The notes beneath the pieces are model-generated. The model ran no database searches, was not told where the DNA came from, and worked only from the letters and a program-made list of their open reading frames with translations. A DNA stretch of 64,000 nucleotides from Mesorhizobium sp. B2-4-15 (GTDB lineage Bacteria > Pseudomonadota > Alphaproteobacteria > Rhizobiales > Rhizobiaceae): NCBI RefSeq assembly GCF_006658505.1, contig NZ_VFUZ01000015.1:82452-146451 (forward strand). The letters run 5' to 3'. Below, one piece after another: positions 24,894 through 32,288 of the stretch (the stretch's first letter is position 1; each line of letters begins with the position of its first letter). A program made the position numbers and the translations under genes.

Positions 24894-25676
24894 TCAAGCC
24901 TTGGGGGCTTCCGACGCCGGAGCCGGATCGAGCGCCGGTTCGACCGGGGCTTCAACCGAAGCGCCGATGTCGACGCCGAGCGCGCCCTGCTGACGGGCGA
25001 TGCCGTCGATCGCAGCCTTGGCGATCAGGTCGCAATAGAGCTGGATGGCGCGGGCCGCGTCGTCGTTGCCGGGAATCGGGAAGTCGATCTTGTCCGGGTC
25101 GCAATTCGAATCGATGATCGCGACGACCGGAATGCCGAGGCGCTTGGCCTCCAGGATGGCGATCGCTTCCTTGTTGGTGTCGATCACGAACATCAGGTCG
25201 GGCGTCGAGCCCATGTCCTTGATGCCGCCCAGCGCCTTGTCGAGCTTCTCGCGCTCACGATCGAGGTTCAGGCGTTCCTTCTTGGTGAGGCCCTGGGCCT
25301 CGCCGGCCAGCATCTCGTCGAGCTTGCGCAGGCGCTGGATCGAGTTCGAGATCGTCTTCCAGTTGGTCAACATGCCGCCGAGCCAACGCGAATTGACATA
25401 GTACTGGGCCGAACGCTGCGCCGCATCGGCGACGATGTCGGACGCCTGGCGCTTGGTGCCGACGAACAGAACGCGACCGCCCTTGGCGACGGTGTCCGAA
25501 ACCTGCTTAAGCGCCTGGTGCAGCAAGGGCACCGTCTGCGACAGGTCGATGATGTGGATGTTGTTGCGGGCGCCATAGATGTAGGGCGCCATCTTCGGGT
25601 TCCAGCGGTGGGTCTGGTGGCCGAAGTGAATGCCAGCTTCCAAAAGCTGGCGCATGCTGAAATCAGGCAGTGCCAT
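24894..25676 (-). CDS. rpsB: Ribosomal protein S2
   Basis: Small-subunit protein needed for binding S1 and starting translation. 260 residues. Seen: MRQLLEAGIHFGHQTHRWNPKM, GRVLFVGTKRQA, and DTNKEAIAILEAKRLGIPVVAI with ID-NCDPD. ATG 25676 is preferred over 25682 because AAGGA lies eight bases before it. C-terminal tail is alanine/proline-rich and extra relative to E. coli, common in rhizobia. Confidence 0.97.
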   Translation of the reverse strand: MALPDFSMRQLLEAGIHFGHQTHRWNPKMAPYIYGARNNIHIIDLSQTVPLLHQALKQVSDTVAKGGRVLFVGTKRQASDIVADAAQRSAQYYVNSRWLGGMLTNWKTISNSIQRLRKLDEMLAGEAQGLTKKERLNLDREREKLDKALGGIKDMGSTPDLMFVIDTNKEAIAILEAKRLGIPVVAIIDSNCDPDKIDFPIPGNDDAARAIQLYCDLIAKAAIDGIARQQGALGVDIGASVEAPVEPALDPAPASEAPKA

Positions 25677-25805
25677 TCTCATTTTCCTTTCCGGTTAGCC
25701 TCCACGGACACAGGCATTTTTGGACTTCAGTCCTCGAACGCCACCGGAGGTTTCAGCCGGATTTCTCCCGGGCAGACACCAAAGTCCGTGTGTGGAATGA
25801 GCGGG

Positions 25806-25834
25806 CATATAGAGGGGAAGAGCGACAAACGCAA
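25806..25834 (-). promoter_or_regulatory. Candidate sigma-70 promoter of rpsB
   Basis: On the minus strand TTGCGT (25829-25834), exactly 17 bases, TATATG (25806-25811). It would give a leader of about 120 bases before rpsB, long enough for S2 autocontrol as known in E. coli. It begins 21 bases after the restored lysE stop. Confidence 0.55.
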
Positions 25835-25854
25835 GCGTTGTGGCGCGTCAGCGC

Positions 25855-26465
25855 TCAGCGTGCGGCAATCAGTGCTCCGGTACCGATCATGGCGCTGCCG
25901 GCGAACCTGTTCATCAGCCGCATGCGCCTGGGCGTCGTGAACCAGCCCGATGCTCGGCCCGCCAGGGCGGCATAGACCCCATGGTAACGACATTGACGCT
26001 GATGACGACGGCCACCACGAGTAGGCCATCGAAAAAGGTCATCGTATCAAGGTTGAGGATCAGCGGCATGATCGAGGCGTGAAAGAGGATCGCCTTTGGA
26101 TTGCCGAGCGCAATGGACGCGCCGAGCAGGAACGATCGCGACAACCTTGCTTCGGTCGCCCGCGGTTTATCCGGCTGCGCGGCTGCGGCACGCCACATCC
26201 GGATCCCGAGATAGATCAGATAGGCGGCGCCTGCATATTTCAGCAGGAGAAAGACCCATTCGAACGTCTGGGCCAGCGCCACCAGCCCGAGCAGTGCGAG
26301 GGTGACCAGCACGGCATCGCCGGCGGCGACGCCAACGCCGGCCATGAAGGCGCGACGGAAACCGCGCGACACGCCATTGGTGATGACCGCGAACATCGCC
26401 GGACCTGGCGTCGCGGCGGCCAGCGTAATCGCGGCGCAATAAGCCAGGAATGCCGTTGGTGTCAT
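25855..26465 (-). pseudogene. LysE/RhtB-family amino acid exporter broken by a one-base frameshift
   Basis: Family exporters are about 200-residue inner membrane proteins with six helices. From ATG 26465 the frame reads a normal N-terminus (AAATPGPAMFAVI is the family motif) through SFLLGASIALGNPKAILFH. At the run of four Cs at 25977-25980 (GGGG on the coding strand) it shifts and stops at 25914 after a foreign tail (SMPPWRAEHRAGS). Adding one base restores a typical C-terminus, VYAALAGRASGWFTTPRRM and RFAGSAMIGTGALIAAR, ending at 25855; total 611 bases is one short of 204 codons. Either a real mutation or a homopolymer read error. ATG overlaps the stop of the gene before it. Confidence 0.85.
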
Positions 26466-26740
26466 GACTGGGCCTTTCCGTTGGGCACACGCACGCGCCG
26501 GAAGATTGCGACGATCTGCTCGCGGCTGCATTCGACGGCGCCGAGCCGCACCGCGCGGTCGCGCTCGAAGCCGGTTATGTCATAATGCGGCGCCGACGTC
26601 TTGGGCGGGCCCTGGTAGGACGAGCGCTTGATGCCGAGCTCGGTGGCAAAGCGATGCAACTCGTCGATATCATCAGCCAGGAGATGGCACCAGAGATGAC
26701 CGGCCCACTTCCAGATCGCTGCATCGACATAGACCGCCAT
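26462..26740 (-). CDS. DUF4031 domain protein
   Basis: 92-residue protein beginning MAVYVDAAIWKWAGHLWCHLLADDIDELH, the recognisable DUF4031 start, with histidines and aspartates in HLLADD and the SAPHYDI motif. Biochemical function of the family is not known to me. ATG 26740 is used; the TTG one codon before is less likely. Lies 31 bases after eipB and is coupled to the lysE-like gene by an ATGA overlap, so the three probably form one transcript. Confidence 0.75.
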   Translation of the reverse strand: MAVYVDAAIWKWAGHLWCHLLADDIDELHRFATELGIKRSSYQGPPKTSAPHYDITGFERDRAVRLGAVECSREQIVAIFRRVRVPNGKAQS

Positions 26741-26771
26741 CAAGCCCGCCGCGGCCAGCTCAATTGCCCTG

Positions 26772-27602
26772 CTACTTCGACACCGGGCAAGGCTTTGTCT
26801 GGTCGAACAGCGACAGGTTGACCAGCTTGCCGGTCATCGAGAAGTCGCCATAGTCCATGACGAGATCGCGGGTGATGCCGTTTTCGTGCAGCTTGAAGCT
26901 GATCCGGTATTCCGGCACCTCTTCGCCGTTCTGGGCGCTGTCGTCGAAATAGGCGATGTCGACCGGCCAATATTTGTCGGTGGCGAGCTTGGCCAGCGCC
27001 GGCGCCTCGGGATCGGTCTTGTCGGCGTCGCTCTTCTTGCCGACGACGACGGTGGTCGTCATCACCTTGTTGGCGTCTTCCGAACCGTCGAACAGGTTTG
27101 TCTGGTAAAAGTTTTCGCCCTTCTCGGCCTTGCCGATCAGTTCCACCAGATGCTGGGTCGGAAACTGGGTGGTGGCTAGCTCCAGGCTATTCTTCTCGGG
27201 CTTGTCGATATCGACCTTCAGCCCCTTGGCATTCTTCGTGGCGATACCCTTGACCTCCTTGTCGAGATTCTGGTCGACAAAGGATTTGGTCACGAACGAA
27301 AAGGTCTTGCCTTCGGCATCCTCGAACGTCGTCGTCTGCTGGTCGGTCAGTCTGGTATTTTCGTTGGTGACGATCTGGGTGACGAAACGGAATTTCACCG
27401 TATAGCCTTCGCAAGCCGAACCGTTGAATTCATAGACCATGCGGCCGGATATGCCTGTAATGCCGGAGCGGTCGGAGGCCTTGTTGAGGGTAAGGTCATA
27501 CACGGCGCGGTGCGCCTGCAACGCCGGGACGGCAAAGGCGGGGCCTATCGAGAAGACCGCCGCCAAAAAAACGGCGTTGAATGCGAGGCGCGTTGCGCGC
27601 AT
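26772..27602 (-). CDS. eipB: EipB-family cell envelope integrity protein (DUF1849)
   Basis: 276 residues: a signal peptide (hydrophobic AVFLAAVFSIGPAFA, cleavage after AFA) then a beta-spiral domain starting ALQAHRAVYDLTLN. Two cysteines remain in the mature part, in SACEGY and in KPCPVSK at the very end, matching the conserved disulfide described for Brucella EipB, a periplasmic protein needed for envelope integrity under stress. Ribosome binding site GGAG. Divergent from ridA. Family assigned from the sequence; the phenotype is from Brucella. Confidence 0.8.
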   Translation of the reverse strand: MRATRLAFNAVFLAAVFSIGPAFAVPALQAHRAVYDLTLNKASDRSGITGISGRMVYEFNGSACEGYTVKFRFVTQIVTNENTRLTDQQTTTFEDAEGKTFSFVTKSFVDQNLDKEVKGIATKNAKGLKVDIDKPEKNSLELATTQFPTQHLVELIGKAEKGENFYQTNLFDGSEDANKVMTTTVVVGKKSDADKTDPEAPALAKLATDKYWPVDIAYFDDSAQNGEEVPEYRISFKLHENGITRDLVMDYGDFSMTGKLVNLSLFDQTKPCPVSK

Positions 27603-27740
27603 GAGGTACTCCGATCGTCGCGGCTGGTGGCAGGCCGCAGGGAAAGATGGTCCAGCTTAAAAAAAGTCGTGGCGGAAGCGAGGCAAAAATAGCAATTTCG
27701 GCCCGGCCAGCGCGGCGCCTTCCAGCAATAGGGAAAAGCA

Positions 27741-28205
27741 ATGAGTGAAACAATCGAAAAGCGGCTAAGCGATCTCGGCGTGACGCTTCCTGTCGCCGCC
27801 GCGCCCGCGGCCAACTATGTTCCCTATTGCAGGACCGGCAACCTGCTGTTCACCGCCGGACAGTTGCCGCTCAAGGACGGGAAGCTGCAGGCGAGCGGCC
27901 TGCTCGGCCGCGACGTCGACACCGCCGCCGGAAAGGACGCGGCAAAATATTGCGCGATCAACATTCTGGCCCAGGCCAAGGCTGCGCTCGGTGATCTCGA
28001 GAATATCCGCAGGCTGGTGAAGATCACCGTCTTCGTCGCCTCCGCCACCGACTTTGTAGAGCAGCATCTGGTTGCCAACGGCGCCTCCGATTTCCTGGTC
28101 GCCGCCCTTGGCGAGCGCGGCAAGCACGCCCGCTCCGCCGTCGGCACCGCCTCCCTGCCGCTTAACGCCGCGGTGGAAATCGAAGCAATCTTCGAAGTCG
28201 AGTGA
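27741..28205 (+). CDS. RidA/YjgF-family protein
   Basis: 154 residues of the RidA superfamily, longer form. Members hydrolyse reactive enamine/imine intermediates; subfamilies differ. Seen: LLFTAGQLPLKDG, INILAQAKAALGDLENI, and ARSAVGTASLPLNAAVEIEAI. The arginine in ARSAVG matches the catalytic carboxylate-binding Arg of true RidA proteins. Ends 13 bases before the phosphodiesterase gene. Confidence 0.88.
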   Translation: MSETIEKRLSDLGVTLPVAAAPAANYVPYCRTGNLLFTAGQLPLKDGKLQASGLLGRDVDTAAGKDAAKYCAINILAQAKAALGDLENIRRLVKITVFVASATDFVEQHLVANGASDFLVAALGERGKHARSAVGTASLPLNAAVEIEAIFEVE

Positions 28206-28218
28206 GCGAAGGCCCGAC

Positions 28219-28947
28219 ATGACCGAGCTCTCCTGGCTGATCGCCCGGCCCGTTGCCCATCGCGGCTTTCACGACATGAACAAGACGCGCTGGGAAAACA
28301 CGCTTTCCGCCTTCGCTGCCGCGGCCGAACGTGGCTATGCCATCGAATGCGACGTGCATCTGTCGTCGGACGGCGTTCCCGTCATCATCCATGATGACGA
28401 CCTGAAAAGGCTGACCGGACAGGATGGCTTCGTCTGGCAACGCAGCGCGGCTGAACTGACCGCGCTCAAGGTTGGTGGCACGGCCGATCACGTGCCGACG
28501 CTGCAGGAAGCGCTCGACCTCGTCGATGGTCGCGTGCCCATGGTCGTCGAACTGAAAGGGATTCCCGGTCGTGACGAAGGCCTGGTGGCGCGGGTCGGCA
28601 AGATGCTCAAGCGCTACAAGGGCAAGGCGGCGATCATGTCGTTCGATCATTGGCTGATCCGCGATTTCCCAAAGCACGCGCCTGGCATTCCCGCTGGATT
28701 GACGGCCTACGGCAAGGACCTCAAGCTGATCGAAGCGCATTTCGCCATGCTGGCGCATGAGCTCTCATTCACGTCCTATGCCGCCGGCGACCTGCCGAAC
28801 CCGTTTGTCAGTTTCGTGCGTGAAAAACTCAAAATGCCAGTTATCACCTGGACGGTGCATGATCAGCCCGCGGTCGACCTGACCTTTAAATATGCGGATC
28901 AGATGACATTCGAAGGGTTCGAACCCGACCTCGTCGAGATCGCCTGA
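28219..28947 (+). CDS. Glycerophosphodiester phosphodiesterase
   Basis: 242 residues, TIM-barrel GDPD domain over the whole length. Seen: PVAHRGFH at residue 12 with catalytic His, ENTLSAFAAAAERGYAIECDVHLSSDG with metal-binding Glu/Asp, the second His in VIIHDDDL, and VVELKG. Hydrolyses glycerophosphodiesters to glycerol 3-phosphate and alcohols, a phospholipid-recycling role; no signal peptide, so cytosolic. The start at 28219 follows ridA closely. Confidence 0.9.
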   Translation: MTELSWLIARPVAHRGFHDMNKTRWENTLSAFAAAAERGYAIECDVHLSSDGVPVIIHDDDLKRLTGQDGFVWQRSAAELTALKVGGTADHVPTLQEALDLVDGRVPMVVELKGIPGRDEGLVARVGKMLKRYKGKAAIMSFDHWLIRDFPKHAPGIPAGLTAYGKDLKLIEAHFAMLAHELSFTSYAAGDLPNPFVSFVREKLKMPVITWTVHDQPAVDLTFKYADQMTFEGFEPDLVEIA

Positions 28948-29002
28948 ACGAGGTGACCCAAACGTGACTTGTAGCGGCCCGGATGGAGCTTAAATAAGCC
29001 GC

Positions 29003-30217
29003 ATGGATCAGGGCGATGACGGCGACGGGCAAACGGCGAATGCGGAGTTTTCAATCCGCATCGCCGCTGGTATCGGTGCCTTCACTTGCGATGAATGGGA
29101 TGGCTTTGCCGGCACCTCGCGCGACAATGCAGAGAGCGGCTATAATCCACTCGTTTCATTTGCCTTTTTGAGCGCGCTTGAGGATTCCGGCTGCGCTGTC
29201 AGGCGCACCGGCTGGCAAGGACATCACCTGCGGCTCGAAAATGCACAAGGCAGGCTGCTGGGCGCGGTCCCCTGCTATCTCAAATCGCACAGCCAGGGCG
29301 AATATGTGTTCGACCACGGCTGGTCGGATGCCTTCGAGCGGGCTGGCGGCCGCTATTACCCGAAACTGCAATGCGCCGTGCCATTCACGCCCGTCACCGG
29401 CCCTCGCCTGCTGGTCAGCAAGGGCGAGGATCAGGATGCGGTGAAGGCTGGTCTTGCGGCCGGTCTTAAAATGGTGACCGAGAAGCTCGGAGTGTCCTCG
29501 GCGCATGTCACCTTCGCGCAGGAAAGCGACGTCGCGACGCTCGAGGCCGCGGGCTTCCTGCATCGCACCGACCAGCAGTTCCACTTCTTCAACGAAGGCT
29601 TTTCGACGTATGACGACTTCCTCGCCACGCTTGCCTCGCGCAAGCGCAAGGCAATGAAGAAGGAACGGCGCGAGGCGCTAGCCGACGGTATCTCGATCGA
29701 CTGGCTGACCGGCAAGGATCTGACCGAAAAGGCCTGGGACGACTTCTTTGCCTTCTACATGGACACCGGCAGCCGCAAATGGGGCCGCCCCTATCTGAAC
29801 CGCCAGTTCTTTTCGCTGATCGGCGAACGCATGGCGGACGACATCCTGCTGGTGATGGCCAGGCGCAACGGGCGCTACATTGCCGGAGCCATCAATTTCA
29901 TCGGCTCCGACGCGCTCTATGGCCGCAACTGGGGCTGCATCGAGGATCACCCCTTTCTGCATTTCGAGGTCTGCTACCATCAGGCCATCGACTTCGCCAT
30001 CGAGCGCAAGCTGAAGGTGGTCGAGGCGGGCGCGCAGGGAGAACACAAGCTGGCACGCGGCTACCGGCCGGTGACCATGCATTCGGCCCACTACATTTCG
30101 CACCCTGGCTTGCGCAACGCGGTCGCCGACTATCTCAGGCGCGAACGGCGCGAGGTGGAGCGGATGGGCGAATATCTGGAAGAGCATACCCCGTTCCGCA
30201 AGGATATCGAGGAGTAG
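29003..30217 (+). CDS. COG3146-family GNAT acyltransferase-like protein
   Basis: 404 residues covering the family known as DUF482 or 'GNAT family N-acetyltransferase, COG3146', related to FemAB-like enzymes. Seen: NPLVSFAFLSALEDSG, LRLENAQGRLLGAVPCYLKSHSQGEYVFDHGW, YYPKLQCAVPFTPVTGPRLL, and GRNWGCIEDHPFLHFEVCYHQAIDFAI. The acceptor is unknown. Begins 55 bases after the GDPD gene on the same strand and may share its transcript. Confidence 0.85.
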   Translation: MDQGDDGDGQTANAEFSIRIAAGIGAFTCDEWDGFAGTSRDNAESGYNPLVSFAFLSALEDSGCAVRRTGWQGHHLRLENAQGRLLGAVPCYLKSHSQGEYVFDHGWSDAFERAGGRYYPKLQCAVPFTPVTGPRLLVSKGEDQDAVKAGLAAGLKMVTEKLGVSSAHVTFAQESDVATLEAAGFLHRTDQQFHFFNEGFSTYDDFLATLASRKRKAMKKERREALADGISIDWLTGKDLTEKAWDDFFAFYMDTGSRKWGRPYLNRQFFSLIGERMADDILLVMARRNGRYIAGAINFIGSDALYGRNWGCIEDHPFLHFEVCYHQAIDFAIERKLKVVEAGAQGEHKLARGYRPVTMHSAHYISHPGLRNAVADYLRRERREVERMGEYLEEHTPFRKDIEE

Positions 30218-30453
30218 CAGGCTTTCCGGCATGTCATGCCCCAGCCATGGGTGCGTAAGCCCCCTGGGGGATACATGCAGGGTTTGGCGTCTGCGTCGCA
30301 CTTCATTTCGATAGATCATCGCAGCGCAAAGGCGCTTCCATCACGCGCTTGTCGAATCTGGGATGGTCGATCGCCTGATCGCCCGTCATCGTCTTGCCGC
30401 TCCGGAAGAGCTTCGCTACACGGGACGGCGAGGCACAATCTGGAGCATTCACC

Positions 30454-30888
30454 ATGGCCGAAACCGTCTATGACACCGGCAACATCTTCGCAAAGATCCT
30501 GCGTGGAGAAATTCCCTCGCACCGCGTTTACGAAGACGATGCGGTCATGGTCTTCATGGATGTGATGCCGCAAGGACCGGGGCATACGCTGGTGGTGCCA
30601 AAGGCACCGTCGCGCAACATCCTCGACGCCGACCCGGCGACCTTCGGCCCATTGTTTGCCGTCGTGCAGAAGGTGGCGGTGGCCGTGAAAAAGGCCTTCA
30701 ACGCCGACGGCGTCACCCTCATGCAGTTCAACGAGCCGGCCTCCGGACAAACCGTCTACCACCTGCATGTCCATGTGGTTCCGCGCTTCGAGGGCGTGCC
30801 GCTCAAACCGCATTCCGGACAGATGGAAAAGCCGGAAGTACTGGCCGAGAACGCCGAAAAGATACGAGCGGCAATGACCGCGCAGTGA
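30454..30888 (+). CDS. HIT-family nucleotide-binding protein
   Basis: 144 residues with the histidine triad HLHVHVVPRF near residue 105 and the N-terminal NIFAKILRGEIP of the Hint branch. Such proteins hydrolyse nucleoside phosphoramidates or AMP-lysine. The open frame extends 20 codons upstream but the Hint start MAETVYDTGN is at 30454. The 236 bases before it hold nothing I recognise. It ends three bases before the convergent PAP2 gene. Confidence 0.92.
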   Translation: MAETVYDTGNIFAKILRGEIPSHRVYEDDAVMVFMDVMPQGPGHTLVVPKAPSRNILDADPATFGPLFAVVQKVAVAVKKAFNADGVTLMQFNEPASGQTVYHLHVHVVPRFEGVPLKPHSGQMEKPEVLAENAEKIRAAMTAQ

Positions 30889-30891
30889 TGC

Positions 30892-31833
30892 TCAGCCCTC
30901 GGCCGACACAGCTTCACGTTTGGCCGTGGACAATGACCGGCGCTGCTGTACTTCGAATGCCAACAGACCCAGTCGCCAGCAAGCTATCGTAATCAGCACG
31001 CCGCCGAACACGTCCATCAAGTTGTGGCCGCCATGGATGAGAATCGCCGGCAGCAGCGCAGCGTTGACGAGGATCAGCGCGAAACGCGCGAATGCGTACG
31101 GCCAAACTGCGATGAGAGACATCAGCGCCATGACCGTGTGGAACGAAGGGAACCCTATGAGCCCTGTCACCTGTAAGGTCGAAATATCCTTGGTACCCTC
31201 AGCGAGCAGGCGATTCAGTTCCACGCCATAGGCGGAATTGACCACAGGTCGAACAACGCGATCAATTTCGGGCTCCAAGATCCAGTAAGCGGAAGCCCCG
31301 CTGGACGGAAACAGTGCCCAGCAAAAGATGGTGGCCAGCGCTGCAAACACCATCGCCAGCATGGCTGCATGCAGTTGCCGCCGATCTTTGGCCATACCCA
31401 GAAAGACAAAGACAAACAGGATCTGAGCCAGCGTCAGGCTATAGATCTGCCTGAGAGCATCCGAAAGGACTGGGTATTGGGCAATCCAGACACAGGCATC
31501 CGGCCACGAGTAACCGAACAAAGAGTCGATCCACACCAGACTAGCGTCGATCGGCGCCGAATACCGCGGCAAGAGCAGAAGGTTGAAGAGCGAGGCAACC
31601 ACTGAAAAGAGGATGAACAGTGCCAGAACATGGGCAGTGAGAGCGATCCGCTCGGCTTTGCGAACGCGGCGATAGAATTGGCCAAGCATGAACATGACAA
31701 TCGCAAAGCCAATGGAAAAACTGTAGCCGTCGAGTGCAACGGTGACGTCCTTGTCCCAGGCAAGGAACAAGCAAACAGCGACGAGCGCCACAACCACGGC
31801 CAGTATTGTGCGTTCTGCAGGCAGCAAGACCAT
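30892..31833 (-). CDS. PAP2-superfamily membrane phosphatase or transferase
   Basis: 313 residues with about eight hydrophobic segments. The phosphatase core is at the C-terminal side: GFPSFHTVMALMSL (PSFH, motif C2) and ILIHGGHNLMDVFGGV (H-x4-D, motif C3). The lysine-rich C1 motif is not obvious; the layout resembles the inositol phosphorylceramide synthase/AUR1-like branch, so it may act on lipid phosphates in the membrane rather than on soluble substrates. Looks somewhat lower in GC than its neighbours, and the intergenic DNA upstream is gene-poor, so acquisition is possible. Confidence 0.8.
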   Translation of the reverse strand: MVLLPAERTILAVVVALVAVCLFLAWDKDVTVALDGYSFSIGFAIVMFMLGQFYRRVRKAERIALTAHVLALFILFSVVASLFNLLLLPRYSAPIDASLVWIDSLFGYSWPDACVWIAQYPVLSDALRQIYSLTLAQILFVFVFLGMAKDRRQLHAAMLAMVFAALATIFCWALFPSSGASAYWILEPEIDRVVRPVVNSAYGVELNRLLAEGTKDISTLQVTGLIGFPSFHTVMALMSLIAVWPYAFARFALILVNAALLPAILIHGGHNLMDVFGGVLITIACWRLGLLAFEVQQRRSLSTAKREAVSAEG

Positions 31834-32069
31834 CCCTGGAACGTGACCAATCAGCGTTAATTCGGAGTGAAAAATGGTTAGGCAATAGTCGAGGTGGCCT
31901 ATGGATTTGCGGAGAACGAACCCAAAAGCCTCTGAATGCCGTCGAATGCGTGCTATTCATTAGAAATTGCTTACAGATCGCATCTCCGCGCACTGCACAG
32001 AGTTCAGGAACGACGTGTCGACTTCCAGCTCACACCGGCAAAGGCACGGGATCCTCTCAGAGTAGCGGA

Positions 32070-32195
32070 TACATAACTCCCGCCCGCTTCGCTGGTCGCC
32101 CGCCGCTCCATGATGATTTCAATTGGACAGCGAACGCCAACGAACAGCGTAGGCAGGCCGGCGAGCCGGCGCGCGCAATCGATCAGGCCGTTGAG
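32070..32195 (-). pseudogene. Remnant of a chloramphenicol-phosphotransferase-like kinase
   Basis: Within the 455-base gap between PAP2 and clpA a minus-strand frame (32004-32246) contains LIDCARRLAGLPTLFVGVRCP and then IEIIMERR and GSYVS, which match in order the C-terminal half of CPT-family kinases (FVGVRCPIEVI-type). The P-loop half is missing and the rest of the frame is unrelated, so this looks like a decayed fragment. The remaining part of the gap (31834-32069) shows nothing I can name. Confidence 0.5.
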
Positions 32196-32246
32196 GATCG
32201 CGCGCCGTCGAGGATATGGCCCGGCATAGCCACCCATTGTTGACAT

Positions 32247-32273
32247 AAAAAAAGCCCCGTTTCCGGGGCTTTT
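32247..32273 (-). terminator. Rho-independent terminator of clpS-clpA
   Basis: On the minus strand GCCCCG-GAAA-CGGGGC (stem 32254-32269, extended by AA/TT pairs) followed by seven Ts (32247-32253). It lies 16 bases after the clpA stop. Confidence 0.9.
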
Positions 32274-32288
32274 CCAAGGAAGTGCCGA

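Noticed and set aside
31806..32243. A 145-codon plus-strand frame in the PAP2-clpA gap
   Set aside because: Random composition; the only protein-like signal there is the minus-strand kinase remnant.
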